From the NCBI GenBank assembly GCA_003486675.1, contig DNGG01000157.1, positions 9,020 to 22,967 of the forward strand: DNA of 13,948 nucleotides, given 5' to 3'. A program made the translations under genes and the position numbers. Under the pieces are notes generated by a model. It had not been told where the DNA came from. It saw only the letters and a list, made by a program, of their open reading frames with translations, and ran no database searches. Below are positions 5,691 through 12,278 of this stretch, one piece after another; within the stretch, counting starts at the first letter, position 1, and each line of letters opens with the position of its first letter. This stretch comes from Cyanobacteria bacterium UBA11372 (lineage in GTDB: Bacteria; Cyanobacteriota; Cyanobacteriia; Cyanobacteriales; Aerosakkonemataceae).

Positions 5691-7991
5691 TTACCAACTT
5701 CTAATATTCGCTCGAACTTCTCCCACATCCAAATAATCAAACGCAAACGCTTTCCTCAGCAAATTATTCGGAATAAATTCATCATACTTCTGTAACTTAG
5801 GCGCTTCTGCATCACCCACCAAATCAAGCACCGAAATCTTTTTCTGACAAAGCTTAACCAGTTGATCTGGAAAAGCATCATTTTTACCTTTCCCCAGTTT
5901 AACCGTCATAAAATAGGGACTCGCACCCCCAATACTTCTAATATTCAAAGCTTCCCTACCAAAGAAATTCAGCCATCTTTCCAACGTCCGATAAGCCACC
6001 GTCCCCATCCAGGGAAAGATGCAATAAGCTCGATCTTCTAAAAGTATAATATTACTTCGATCCATTTCATTAATTCGTGCCAGTTGCCGAGCCACTTTTA
6101 ATCGTTCTTTAGCACCCTTTTGCAAATAACTATATTCCACATCTTCCACCAAAACTTGCCGCATTCGCCTTAAAATTTTAGTATGAATATTGCTACTACT
6201 TCTACTCCGCCACGCACTATTAGCAATACCTTCAACTTGTTTCACCCAAAGCGTTCTCGCTTTTGGTTCAATATCAATTACTTCCCAAGTTCTACCCGCC
6301 AGCGTCAACCGCTGTCCAATCGGCGGCGGTAAGATAATCGTACCAATTTCCATCGAATCATCTCTGACGACGTATTCTTTAGTATCAGAAAATACAGCGT
6401 AAAACTGAAAAGACCGCACAATCTTTTCGCCAGTCGTACCGATGATGAGTTTATTTTGTTCGGTTTCTTGCATGTGGTCGAGGCTAATTAAATAGTGCAG
6501 CAATTGCTTATAATCCTCTGAAGAAATCGCTCCAAATGGCGGTAAAGTTAGCACCTGCGCCGCAAGTTCTGCGGTTGAAAGTTCTCCCATTGCCGCTAAA
6601 ATGCTCATAGTTTGGTGATACAGCAAACTCAAAGGATATTGAGCGGGTTTTATGGGTTCAATCCAGCTTTCTTCTAAATAAAGTTGAATAATCGCGATGC
6701 ACTGTAAAAGTTGCCAAGGCATTCGTTCGGGTAATGATTCTTCTCCTAATAGTTCATTTTCAGTGCAGACAAATCGCATATCTGCCGGTGCGCCGCGCCT
6801 ACCAGTTCGTCCCAATCTTTGCAAAAAGCTAGAAACAGAAAAAGGTGCATCTAATTGAATTACTCTTTCTAATTGTCCGATATCAATTCCCATTTCTAAA
6901 GTTACCGTGGCAGCAGTGACGGCAGGTGCATCAGATTCGCGCATTGCTGATTCTGCTGCTTGTCGCAATTTGGCGGCAATGCTACCGTGATGGACGTGAT
7001 AAATATCGGGTTGTCCTTCATCAGCGGCTATTTGACGCAAGTTGGCGATCGCTGCTTCGGTTTCGGTGCGGTTGTTGGTAAATATTAGGCATTTGCGCGA
7101 TTTGGTGCGATCGAAAATATATTTGTAATGCTGAGATATTGCACTAGCAGCCAGCCGAGGCGGAGCCTCTAGTAGTTCGTTCCCAGGTTGAACCTGGGAA
7201 CGAGTTGGGGAAGGTTTTTTTAGGTCTTCAGGGGTGTAGAAATGTTCTAAAGCTAGGTGAACTTTTCTTTGATTGCTTTTGACTTCGGGAGTAATAACTG
7301 GTCGTTCTGTTTCGCAACGCAACCAATCTTCAGCAGATGAATAATCTCCCAGGGTTGCTGATAAACCAATTCGACGCGGTGGGTGTTTTACGTATTTGGA
7401 TAAACGCGCTAGTTGGCAAAGAATTTGAGTGCCGCGATCGCTTCCCATAAACGCATGTATTTCATCTACAATTATAAACCGTAAATCCTTAAATAAACGA
7501 GTTAGATCTGTCTCTTTTTTATTAATCAGCAAACTTTCCAAAGATTCCGGCGTAATTTGCAAAATCCCTCTCGGATTTTTGAGGAATATTTCTTTCCGGC
7601 TGCGCGCTACATCCCCGTGCCAGGAACATACGGGAATCTCTGCTTCTTTTAACAAGTCGTTTAACCGTTCAAATTGGTCGTTGATTAATGCTTTAATCGG
7701 GCCAATATATAAAACGCCGATACTTGTAGCCGGTTTTTCGTACAGTAAAGTGATGACGGGAAGAAAGGCGGCTTCGGTTTTTCCGGAAGCGGTTCCTGCG
7801 GCTAGTAATAGATGTGCGTCGGTTTGAAAGATAACGCTACAGGCTTCAATTTGTACCGATCTTAATTCAGTCCAGCCGTGGGTGTAGATATATTCTTGGA
7901 TGAAAGGTGCGAGTCGGGAGAAGGCGCTTAAAGCTTCACCATTGCTACCAGTATTGCTCATCAGTTTTTCGGGGGTGATTCCGTTCTGCAT
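5691..7991 (-). CDS. Lhr-like DEAD/DEAH superfamily 2 helicase, BrxHI type
   Basis: From the ATG at 7991 the protein is 766 residues. Superfamily 2 motifs are intact: motif I AAGTASGKTEA (64-74), motif II DEIH (176-179), motif III SAT (211-213) and motif VI QRLGRTGRR (391-399). The long C-terminal half fits Lhr/BrxHI-type helicases. It should unwind or remodel nucleic acid using ATP. The ATG at 7961 is an alternative start; neither has a clear ribosome site. The TTG 24 codons upstream of 7991 is unlikely. Between the two helicase lobes, about residues 265-283 (VQPGNELLEAPPRLA) are encoded by a palindromic repeat. A BrxD-type ATPase lies upstream on the same strand, so the pair probably works together in a TerB-linked or BREX-like DNA-processing role. 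Confidence 0.85.
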   Translation of the reverse strand: MQNGITPEKLMSNTGSNGEALSAFSRLAPFIQEYIYTHGWTELRSVQIEACSVIFQTDAHLLLAAGTASGKTEAAFLPVITLLYEKPATSIGVLYIGPIKALINDQFERLNDLLKEAEIPVCSWHGDVARSRKEIFLKNPRGILQITPESLESLLINKKETDLTRLFKDLRFIIVDEIHAFMGSDRGTQILCQLARLSKYVKHPPRRIGLSATLGDYSSAEDWLRCETERPVITPEVKSNQRKVHLALEHFYTPEDLKKPSPTRSQVQPGNELLEAPPRLAASAISQHYKYIFDRTKSRKCLIFTNNRTETEAAIANLRQIAADEGQPDIYHVHHGSIAAKLRQAAESAMRESDAPAVTAATVTLEMGIDIGQLERVIQLDAPFSVSSFLQRLGRTGRRGAPADMRFVCTENELLGEESLPERMPWQLLQCIAIIQLYLEESWIEPIKPAQYPLSLLYHQTMSILAAMGELSTAELAAQVLTLPPFGAISSEDYKQLLHYLISLDHMQETEQNKLIIGTTGEKIVRSFQFYAVFSDTKEYVVRDDSMEIGTIILPPPIGQRLTLAGRTWEVIDIEPKARTLWVKQVEGIANSAWRSRSSSNIHTKILRRMRQVLVEDVEYSYLQKGAKERLKVARQLARINEMDRSNIILLEDRAYCIFPWMGTVAYRTLERWLNFFGREALNIRSIGGASPYFMTVKLGKGKNDAFPDQLVKLCQKKISVLDLVGDAEAPKLQKYDEFIPNNLLRKAFAFDYLDVGEVRANIRSW
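7153..7204. repeat. Palindromic repeat inserted in frame within the helicase gene
   Basis: Two hairpins adjoin: a GAGGC...GCCTC palindrome near 7156-7169, and CGTTCCCAGG (7178-7187) with CCTGGGAACG (7193-7202). Paired hairpins like these are common in cyanobacterial intergenic DNA. Here they are translated without a stop as part of the link between helicase domains 1 and 2. Confidence 0.7.
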
Positions 7992-8142
7992 AATAATAAT
8001 TGTTTGAAGCAAAACCTTCAAGTCAAGATTCCTTAATAAACCACGTGAAAAAAAATAATACAAAAGCTATAAAAATTGCCCAAATATGGTATAAAAATTT
8101 TACACAGAGGCGGTTTTTTGTAAAAAGGGAGTTCCGATTACA
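7992..8142. promoter_or_regulatory. Divergent helicase / PEP-CTERM intergenic region
   Basis: These 151 nt are AT-rich and must hold promoters for both genes. A 10-nt direct repeat TATAAAAATT occurs at 8068-8077 and 8090-8099, 22 nt apart (about two helical turns). It could be a paired operator or overlapping -10 elements. I see no convincing -35 box. Confidence 0.35.
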
Positions 8143-8787
8143 ATGAACAAACAAATTTTAACAAAACTAGGGGTGTATGCAGCTGGAGCGGTGCTTAGCG
8201 CCGGAGCAATTGACGCTTTACCTGCTACTGCTGCCAGTTTTACATTTAACTTCAACGATGTTATATACGGCAATATAGGCAGTGGCAGCCTACAGTTTAA
8301 TGACTCTGAAAGTAACTTAGGTGCAACTGGGGGAACGGGGTTGTTTAGTTTAGCCGAGTTGGGGGCTAACGCTGTATTTTCTTATGCCGCACTTTCGCCA
8401 GTTTTGGGTGTGACTCACACGCCGCCTCCGTCAGTTTTAGCGCCATCTTTTCAGTTTACAGATGGGAATTTGTCGGGACTTTATTTTACTGACAACATCA
8501 GTGAGGTTGGAGATCTGGGAACAGATGCAATATTTACTGTATTAGGCAGTGGATTTTTTATCGGTCCTGGTTTTGCGGGTGTACCGATTTTGGGGGCTAG
8601 TTTTGGTACTGTGGAATTTGAAGCGATCGCCAGTTGGCAAGACACCAATCAAGGCTCTCCAACGCCCACCTCAGTTCCCGAACCCAGTAGTATTTTTGGC
8701 TTAATTGCAGTCTTAGGAATAGGTAGTTTATTCACGGCGCAAAAGCGAGCGAGCGATCGCAAACACCAGCCTACAAGCAACGGTTAA
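8143..8787 (+). CDS. PEP-CTERM sorting-domain exported protein
   Basis: The 214-residue protein has an N-terminal signal peptide (basic start, hydrophobic stretch, likely cleavage after ATA near residue 30). Its C-terminus carries the PEP-CTERM signal: VPEPSS at 178-183, a hydrophobic segment to about 198, then basic residues (QKRASDRK). Such proteins are exported and processed by an exosortase (EpsH/XrtA-like) at the cell surface, often together with exopolysaccharide. The mature part is Gly/Ser/Phe-rich with no domain I recognise. AAGGGAG lies upstream of the ATG. It diverges from the helicase gene and shows no functional link to it. Confidence 0.85.
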   Translation: MNKQILTKLGVYAAGAVLSAGAIDALPATAASFTFNFNDVIYGNIGSGSLQFNDSESNLGATGGTGLFSLAELGANAVFSYAALSPVLGVTHTPPPSVLAPSFQFTDGNLSGLYFTDNISEVGDLGTDAIFTVLGSGFFIGPGFAGVPILGASFGTVEFEAIASWQDTNQGSPTPTSVPEPSSIFGLIAVLGIGSLFTAQKRASDRKHQPTSNG

Positions 8788-8795
8788 CAACTACC

Positions 8796-8830
8796 GATAG
8801 AGGGTAGCTGTTCAAATGCTACTCTCTATC
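8796..8830 (+). terminator. Hairpin downstream of the PEP-CTERM gene
   Basis: GATAGAGGGTAGC (8796-8808) pairs with GCTACTCTCTATC (8818-8830) over 13 bp with one G-T wobble, 9 nt after the stop codon. There is no T-run, so it may stabilise the mRNA end or terminate weakly. Confidence 0.45.
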
Positions 8831-9167
8831 TATACTAATATGCGGATTGAGCTAAAGAATCAATCATGTCATGTCCGTTGAATTGATCGTAATAAAAAAA
8901 ACTCACAAAGTCATTGCGTAGGGACACGGCATCAGAGATATCTGGAACAAACAGATAACGTTAATTATGCCGTGTCCCGGCTACCGATCAAGGGTAATAA
9001 GCCTGCCATCATATCATGTCAATTTTAGATTTTAAATTTGACAGTGAAGCTTGTGCGATCGCTAAAATCCCGATTCATTAACCAAGCTAAAACTATTGTT
9101 ATTTTTGCTGGTTTATATCCAATTTTAAAAACCTATCTCTATCTATAGTAATATACCGATTGAGATA
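8824..9167. repeat. Pair of diverged direct repeats bracketing repeat copy 2
   Basis: Segments 8824-8854 and 9137-9167 share the order CTCTATCTATA, TAATAT and GATTGAG, with about 26 of 31 positions matching by eye. They bracket about 280 nt that include the inverted stem-loop element. The rest of 8788-9218 holds no gene I can support, only AT-rich DNA and a small hairpin GGGCAG-ATG-CTGCCC (9175-9189). Confidence 0.45.
8865..8999 (-). repeat. Stem-loop repeat element, copy 2 (inverted relative to copy 1)
   Basis: GGGACACGGCAT (8921-8932) pairs with ATGCCGTGTCCC (8967-8978). Read in reverse complement, the whole 135-nt stretch follows copy 1 (5298-5428), including the loop (TTAACGTTAT, TGTTTG, ATCTCTG) and the flank (TTTTTTATTACG, CAATTCAAC, GACATGA). 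The two copies face each other across 3.4 kb. Confidence 0.75.
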
Positions 9168-9218
9168 GTTTGATGGGCAGATGCTGCCCTATAATATTCC
9201 TAACTATAGAAGTGCCAC

Positions 9219-9503
9219 TTGCCATCCCACTCTAACCTTAAAGTTGAACTAATAAAATCGCTTGCTAAAAGCATCGAGCCACTTATGGACTTTAAGTACA
9301 GATGGAAAAATGGCAATCAACCAACGCAAGATGAAGCCGCACGCAGCGATTCTCTCCTCGATGAAAGTCAATTTAATAACGAATGCGATCGCAAGATGGC
9401 AGAAGCAGATGCAAGGAGGGTTTTAGGCGTACCAATTCCCATCCCAGATGACGAAAATCCCGTTCTACCTCAAGCTGCTCCTCCTGATGATTTCATAAAG
9501 TAA
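9219..9503 (+). CDS. Hypothetical small protein or gene remnant
   Basis: A 94-codon frame begins at a TTG; the first ATG is at 9285, giving 72 residues. I recognise no family. It is charged and hydrophilic, with a proline-rich acidic end (PIPIPDDENP, PPDDFIK) and no membrane segment or signal peptide. The C-terminus overlaps the 3' end of the convergent BrxD gene by 11 nt. An in-frame stop lies just before the TTG, and repeat-rich DNA lies just upstream, so it may be the surviving 3' part of an older gene. Codon content looks protein-like, which is the only reason to list it. Confidence 0.35.
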   Translation: MPSHSNLKVELIKSLAKSIEPLMDFKYRWKNGNQPTQDEAARSDSLLDESQFNNECDRKMAEADARRVLGVPIPIPDDENPVLPQAAPPDDFIK

Positions 9504-10818
9504 ATTCAGCTATTTCTCCATCTTCATCTACCTGGGTTTTCTTAGTCGAAGCAAGCGGCAACCCAGCACCATGAATTAACTGACTCAAAGACATTTCTGG
9601 ATTTTGTTGCAAAATATTCATCACGCTCAAGAAATCCCGCACAATCTCTCCCGGCGTTAGCAATGTTTCCGCACCCAAACGGTTAACAATTTCTTGCAGA
9701 AACTCCTCAAATTCCTGCTGGGTGAGTTTCTTTTCACTGCCATACTGAGTGGCGTGAACATCGGCTAATCTTTGCAACAGCAGCAAAATTTCGGGCTGTG
9801 TCAAACTTTCTAACTGAATTACCGGACTTGAAGTATCCTGAAATCCGGCTTGCACAAAACGGCTTTTGGCTGTGCGTCTCTGCCATGCGGGGTCGTTAAA
9901 AAGTCCCCGCTTCGGATCTTCTAGAAATTTGGGCGTTCCTCCCACAATAATGCCGAGATTTTCGGCTTTTCCCTGCATCGTATCGTTAAACATTGCCAGC
10001 AATTTGTCGTAATTGTTCTGGCGCGATACTGCATGGCTAATTTTCCACAAATGAACCGCTTCGTCGAATAAAACTAAAAATCCTTTGTAACCAATATCCG
10101 CTGCAAATTTGGCAAATAATTTGATATAATCGTACCAAGTTTCATCATCAATAATCACCCGCACTCCCAAGGCGGATTTGGCTTCGGTTTTGGTGGCAAA
10201 TTCTCCCCGCAACCAGCGCAAGGCGGCATCTTTTTTATCGCTTTCATCTAATCGATAACCGCGCCAATAGGCAGTAACGACGGTAGCAAAATCAAACCCG
10301 TGAACTAATCCTTCAATATTTTTAACTGCTGCTAATATTTTAGCTTCTACTTCATCGTCAAAGCCATTATCGTTGGGTCGCATTCCGGTGGCTTGGGCGA
10401 CTTGGGTTTGAATTCCACTTATCCATCGTTCTAAAATTAGGGCTAAAGCACCGCCATTGGGATGAGTTTTTGTAGCAATATTTCGCATTAATTCGCGATA
10501 GGTGGCGACGCCTTGTCCTTCGGTTCCTGCTAGTCGGCGTTCGGGGGATAAATCAACATCGGCAACGACAAAGTTTTTTTCCATTGCTTGGTTGCGAATC
10601 AGTTGCAACATAAAACTTTTGCCACAACCGTAACGTCCAACAACAAAGCGAAATGCAGCACCGCCAGCTGCTATATTTTCCAAATCTTGCCACAGGGCGG
10701 CGATTTCTTTTTCTCGACCCACGGCAATGTTTTCTAAGCCAATTCTTGGCACAACTCCCGCACTTAAGGAGTTGATCAGGGCGGTAGAAACTCTTTTAGG
10801 AATTTTAGGCTTTGCCAT
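9493..10818 (-). CDS. brxD: BrxD-like ATP-binding protein (DUF2791 / BREX ATP-binding domain)
   Basis: The 441-residue protein opens like the DUF2791 family: SAGVVPRIGLENIAVGRE (19-36), Walker A GRYGCGKSF (61-69), then LSPERRL (90-96) and GVATYRELM (103-111). A Walker B strand FLVLFDEA lies at 247-254. In BREX type 2 (Pgl) and in TerB-linked islands this ATPase accompanies an Lhr-like helicase, and such a helicase lies downstream here on the same strand. It is a cytoplasmic, probably DNA-associated ATPase; its substrate is unknown. The ATG has no recognisable ribosome site, and a heptamer tandem repeat begins 6 nt upstream of it. The symbol reflects the family only; no PglX, PglZ or BrxC is in the window. 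Confidence 0.82.
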   Translation of the reverse strand: MAKPKIPKRVSTALINSLSAGVVPRIGLENIAVGREKEIAALWQDLENIAAGGAAFRFVVGRYGCGKSFMLQLIRNQAMEKNFVVADVDLSPERRLAGTEGQGVATYRELMRNIATKTHPNGGALALILERWISGIQTQVAQATGMRPNDNGFDDEVEAKILAAVKNIEGLVHGFDFATVVTAYWRGYRLDESDKKDAALRWLRGEFATKTEAKSALGVRVIIDDETWYDYIKLFAKFAADIGYKGFLVLFDEAVHLWKISHAVSRQNNYDKLLAMFNDTMQGKAENLGIIVGGTPKFLEDPKRGLFNDPAWQRRTAKSRFVQAGFQDTSSPVIQLESLTQPEILLLLQRLADVHATQYGSEKKLTQQEFEEFLQEIVNRLGAETLLTPGEIVRDFLSVMNILQQNPEMSLSQLIHGAGLPLASTKKTQVDEDGEIAEFTL

Positions 10819-10824
10819 TGGGGG

Positions 10825-10862
10825 ATTTTAGATTTTAGATTTTAGATTTTAGATTTTAGATT
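10825..10862. repeat. Heptamer tandem repeat (ATTTTAG)5
   Basis: Five perfect copies of ATTTTAG plus ATT run from 10825 to 10862, only 6 nt upstream of the brxD ATG (10818-10816). Heptamer arrays are a known class of cyanobacterial short tandem repeat. Its place at the ribosome-binding position could affect translation or promoter spacing. Confidence 0.9.
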
Positions 10863-10878
10863 GAAGTAACGCCTAAAT

Positions 10879-11010
10879 AAACCCAGTTTCTCGGAAAAAG
10901 AAACCGGGTTTCTCACCCCGCCTGCACGCTTTGCCGGGGCACGGCAATCATAAACTTTTCCCTTGTACATAATATTTCGGACGCCGTGCCCCTACGGTGA
11001 AACTGGGTTT
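10879..11010. repeat. Nested inverted-repeat element upstream of brxD
   Basis: Outer arms AAACCCAGTTTC (10879-10890) and GAAACTGGGTTT (10999-11010) are exact complements over 12 bp. Inside, GGGGCACGGC (10936-10945) pairs with GCCGTGCCCC (10983-10992), and AGAAACCGGGTTT (10899-10911) can pair alternatively with the left outer arm. The inner stem matches copies 1 and 2 (5298, 8865) except for a paired A-T to G-C change, so it belongs to a related family. This element and the heptamer array fill most of the gap between brxD and the TerB-C-like gene. Confidence 0.75.
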
Positions 11011-11031
11011 CTGAATCTAGGTAAGCCCTGT

Positions 11032-12186
11032 TCATTTTACTGCTTTGATTTCGAGAACCTTTTTGACTGTTTGCAAATATTCCGGATCGGCGATCGCTGG
11101 CGCATCCGTACCGGGTTCGATAATTATATCACCAAGGGTCGCGATCGCTCGAGAGTTGATAGCATCGATGAGTAATTCGGGCATGGTTATATTGGATTCG
11201 GCAATATTTTTAATCGTGGAATTGGGATTTTCTTGCTCGACTATGGCTTTGAGTACCTCAAGTTCTGGATAAGTTAATTGCGCGACAAACTCTGCCCATT
11301 CTGCATCTAAATCTGCCTCGGGTTGCTCTTGAAGAAGACAAGGGGACGCGGAGAAAGGGAGACGCGGGGATACCCCATCAATAAATTCTGTTGATTCAAA
11401 ATCGGCAGCTCTTTCTTCTGTTCCACTAATAGATTCGCTGTCTCTCTCCGCGTCTCCCTTTCTTCCCGTCTCCGCTTCTTCTTGCTCATCAGATCCGGTT
11501 AGCAGTTTTTGAGTTTCAGGGGAAGTTAAGTCCTCAACTGGGGGGGTGATGTCGTGGACTTCGATGTCTTCCATTTGCCATTCGTGGAATTGACTCCGCA
11601 GAAAATCGATTGTTTCCTGCAACCGTTGTTTTTCGGTCTTTTGAAAGGCGATTTCTTCTTTTAAATGCTGAAGATCGGCGAGCAATTCGTTTTTGTTGGT
11701 TTCGGCTTTGTAATGTTGGGATTTGAGACTTCGCAAGGATAAATCCAGTTCTTCTTTCTGTTGGTTGAGGTGATAAATAGCTTCCTCCACAAGGCGCTTA
11801 TCTTCACCCAAAGCCATCAAAGCCAAGGTTAGCTCCTGCTTCGACTTTTGTTTCTCGCCGATTTGAACTTGCAGCCAATTAAATTGGTTTTGGCGATAAT
11901 TAATTTGTTCCTGTATTTGGTCGGATTGATTGGCGATCGCCCACAAATCTTGCTGCAACTGGTGTTTATACTTTTCCATCTGGCGAATTTCCACCTGTAG
12001 CGCCGTTAACACCCGTTTTTGGGCGATCCGCCGCTGGATATTCACCGCGATCAACCCCGCAAAAGCAGCAGGCACGGCAAACAGTGCCGCCAACAAGGCT
12101 GTGTTGATGTCGCCCTTTACCAGCAAGGTAAGGGTAAAACCGACTATAAAAGTAACTGCACTCAAAAGCCACTCGTTGTTTATCAT
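11032..12186 (-). CDS. Membrane-anchored coiled-coil protein with TerB-C-like C-terminal module
   Basis: From the ATG at 12186 the protein has 384 residues; a TTG start at 12258 would add 24 residues encoded by the neighbouring transposon end and is unlikely. Two hydrophobic segments (about 6-24 and 28-49) form a probable hairpin anchor. Residues about 50-205 are a long coiled coil rich in Gln, Glu, Lys and Leu. A low-complexity linker (about 236-288) follows. The C-terminal 70 residues contain TYPELEVLKAIVEQE, MPELLIDAIN and LGDIIIE, which resemble the end of TerB-C domains (typically ...LEVLIDGIN...IGD..LE). TerB-C proteins are found beside DUF2791 ATPases and Lhr helicases, which fits this neighbourhood. 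The likely role is a membrane scaffold for those enzymes; that is inference. Confidence 0.65.
   Translation of the reverse strand: MINNEWLLSAVTFIVGFTLTLLVKGDINTALLAALFAVPAAFAGLIAVNIQRRIAQKRVLTALQVEIRQMEKYKHQLQQDLWAIANQSDQIQEQINYRQNQFNWLQVQIGEKQKSKQELTLALMALGEDKRLVEEAIYHLNQQKEELDLSLRSLKSQHYKAETNKNELLADLQHLKEEIAFQKTEKQRLQETIDFLRSQFHEWQMEDIEVHDITPPVEDLTSPETQKLLTGSDEQEEAETGRKGDAERDSESISGTEERAADFESTEFIDGVSPRLPFSASPCLLQEQPEADLDAEWAEFVAQLTYPELEVLKAIVEQENPNSTIKNIAESNITMPELLIDAINSRAIATLGDIIIEPGTDAPAIADPEYLQTVKKVLEIKAVK
11340..11475. repeat. Inverted repeat within the linker of the coiled-coil gene
   Basis: AGAAAGGGAGACGCGG (11352-11367) is exactly complementary to CCGCGTCTCCCTTTCT (11448-11463). The surrounding GGAGACGCGGGG-type DNA is a common cyanobacterial intergenic repeat. 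Here it is read through in frame and encodes about residues 240-280, a low-complexity Glu/Ser/Arg linker. Confidence 0.65.
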
Positions 12187-12248
12187 AGCGATCGCTCTGT
12201 TTACCCCGAACCCAGTTTTAGAGAATATAAAAATTCTAGTGACATTCT

Positions 12249-12278
12249 CCCCTCCCAAATCAAAGATTATGGGAGGGG
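12249..12278 (-). mobile_element. Right-end hairpin of the TnpB element (putative)
   Basis: CCCCTCCCA (12249-12257) pairs with TGGGAGGGG (12270-12278), a perfect 9-bp stem that spans the tnpB stop codon. A subterminal hairpin at the 3' side of tnpB is typical of IS200/IS605 right ends, and the omega RNA of TnpB is normally made from this region. The exact end, perhaps near 12240 (ATGTCAC on the minus strand), is inferred. Confidence 0.5.

Noticed and set aside
7992..8063. Upstream extension of the helicase to a TTG at 8063
   Set aside because: The codons are AT-rich (MYYFFSRG...), without a ribosome site, and lie in the promoter region; ATGs at 7991 or 7961 fit better.
5691..12186. Complete BREX system
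   Set aside because: BrxD- and BrxHI-type genes are present, but pglX, pglZ, brxC and pglW are absent from the window.
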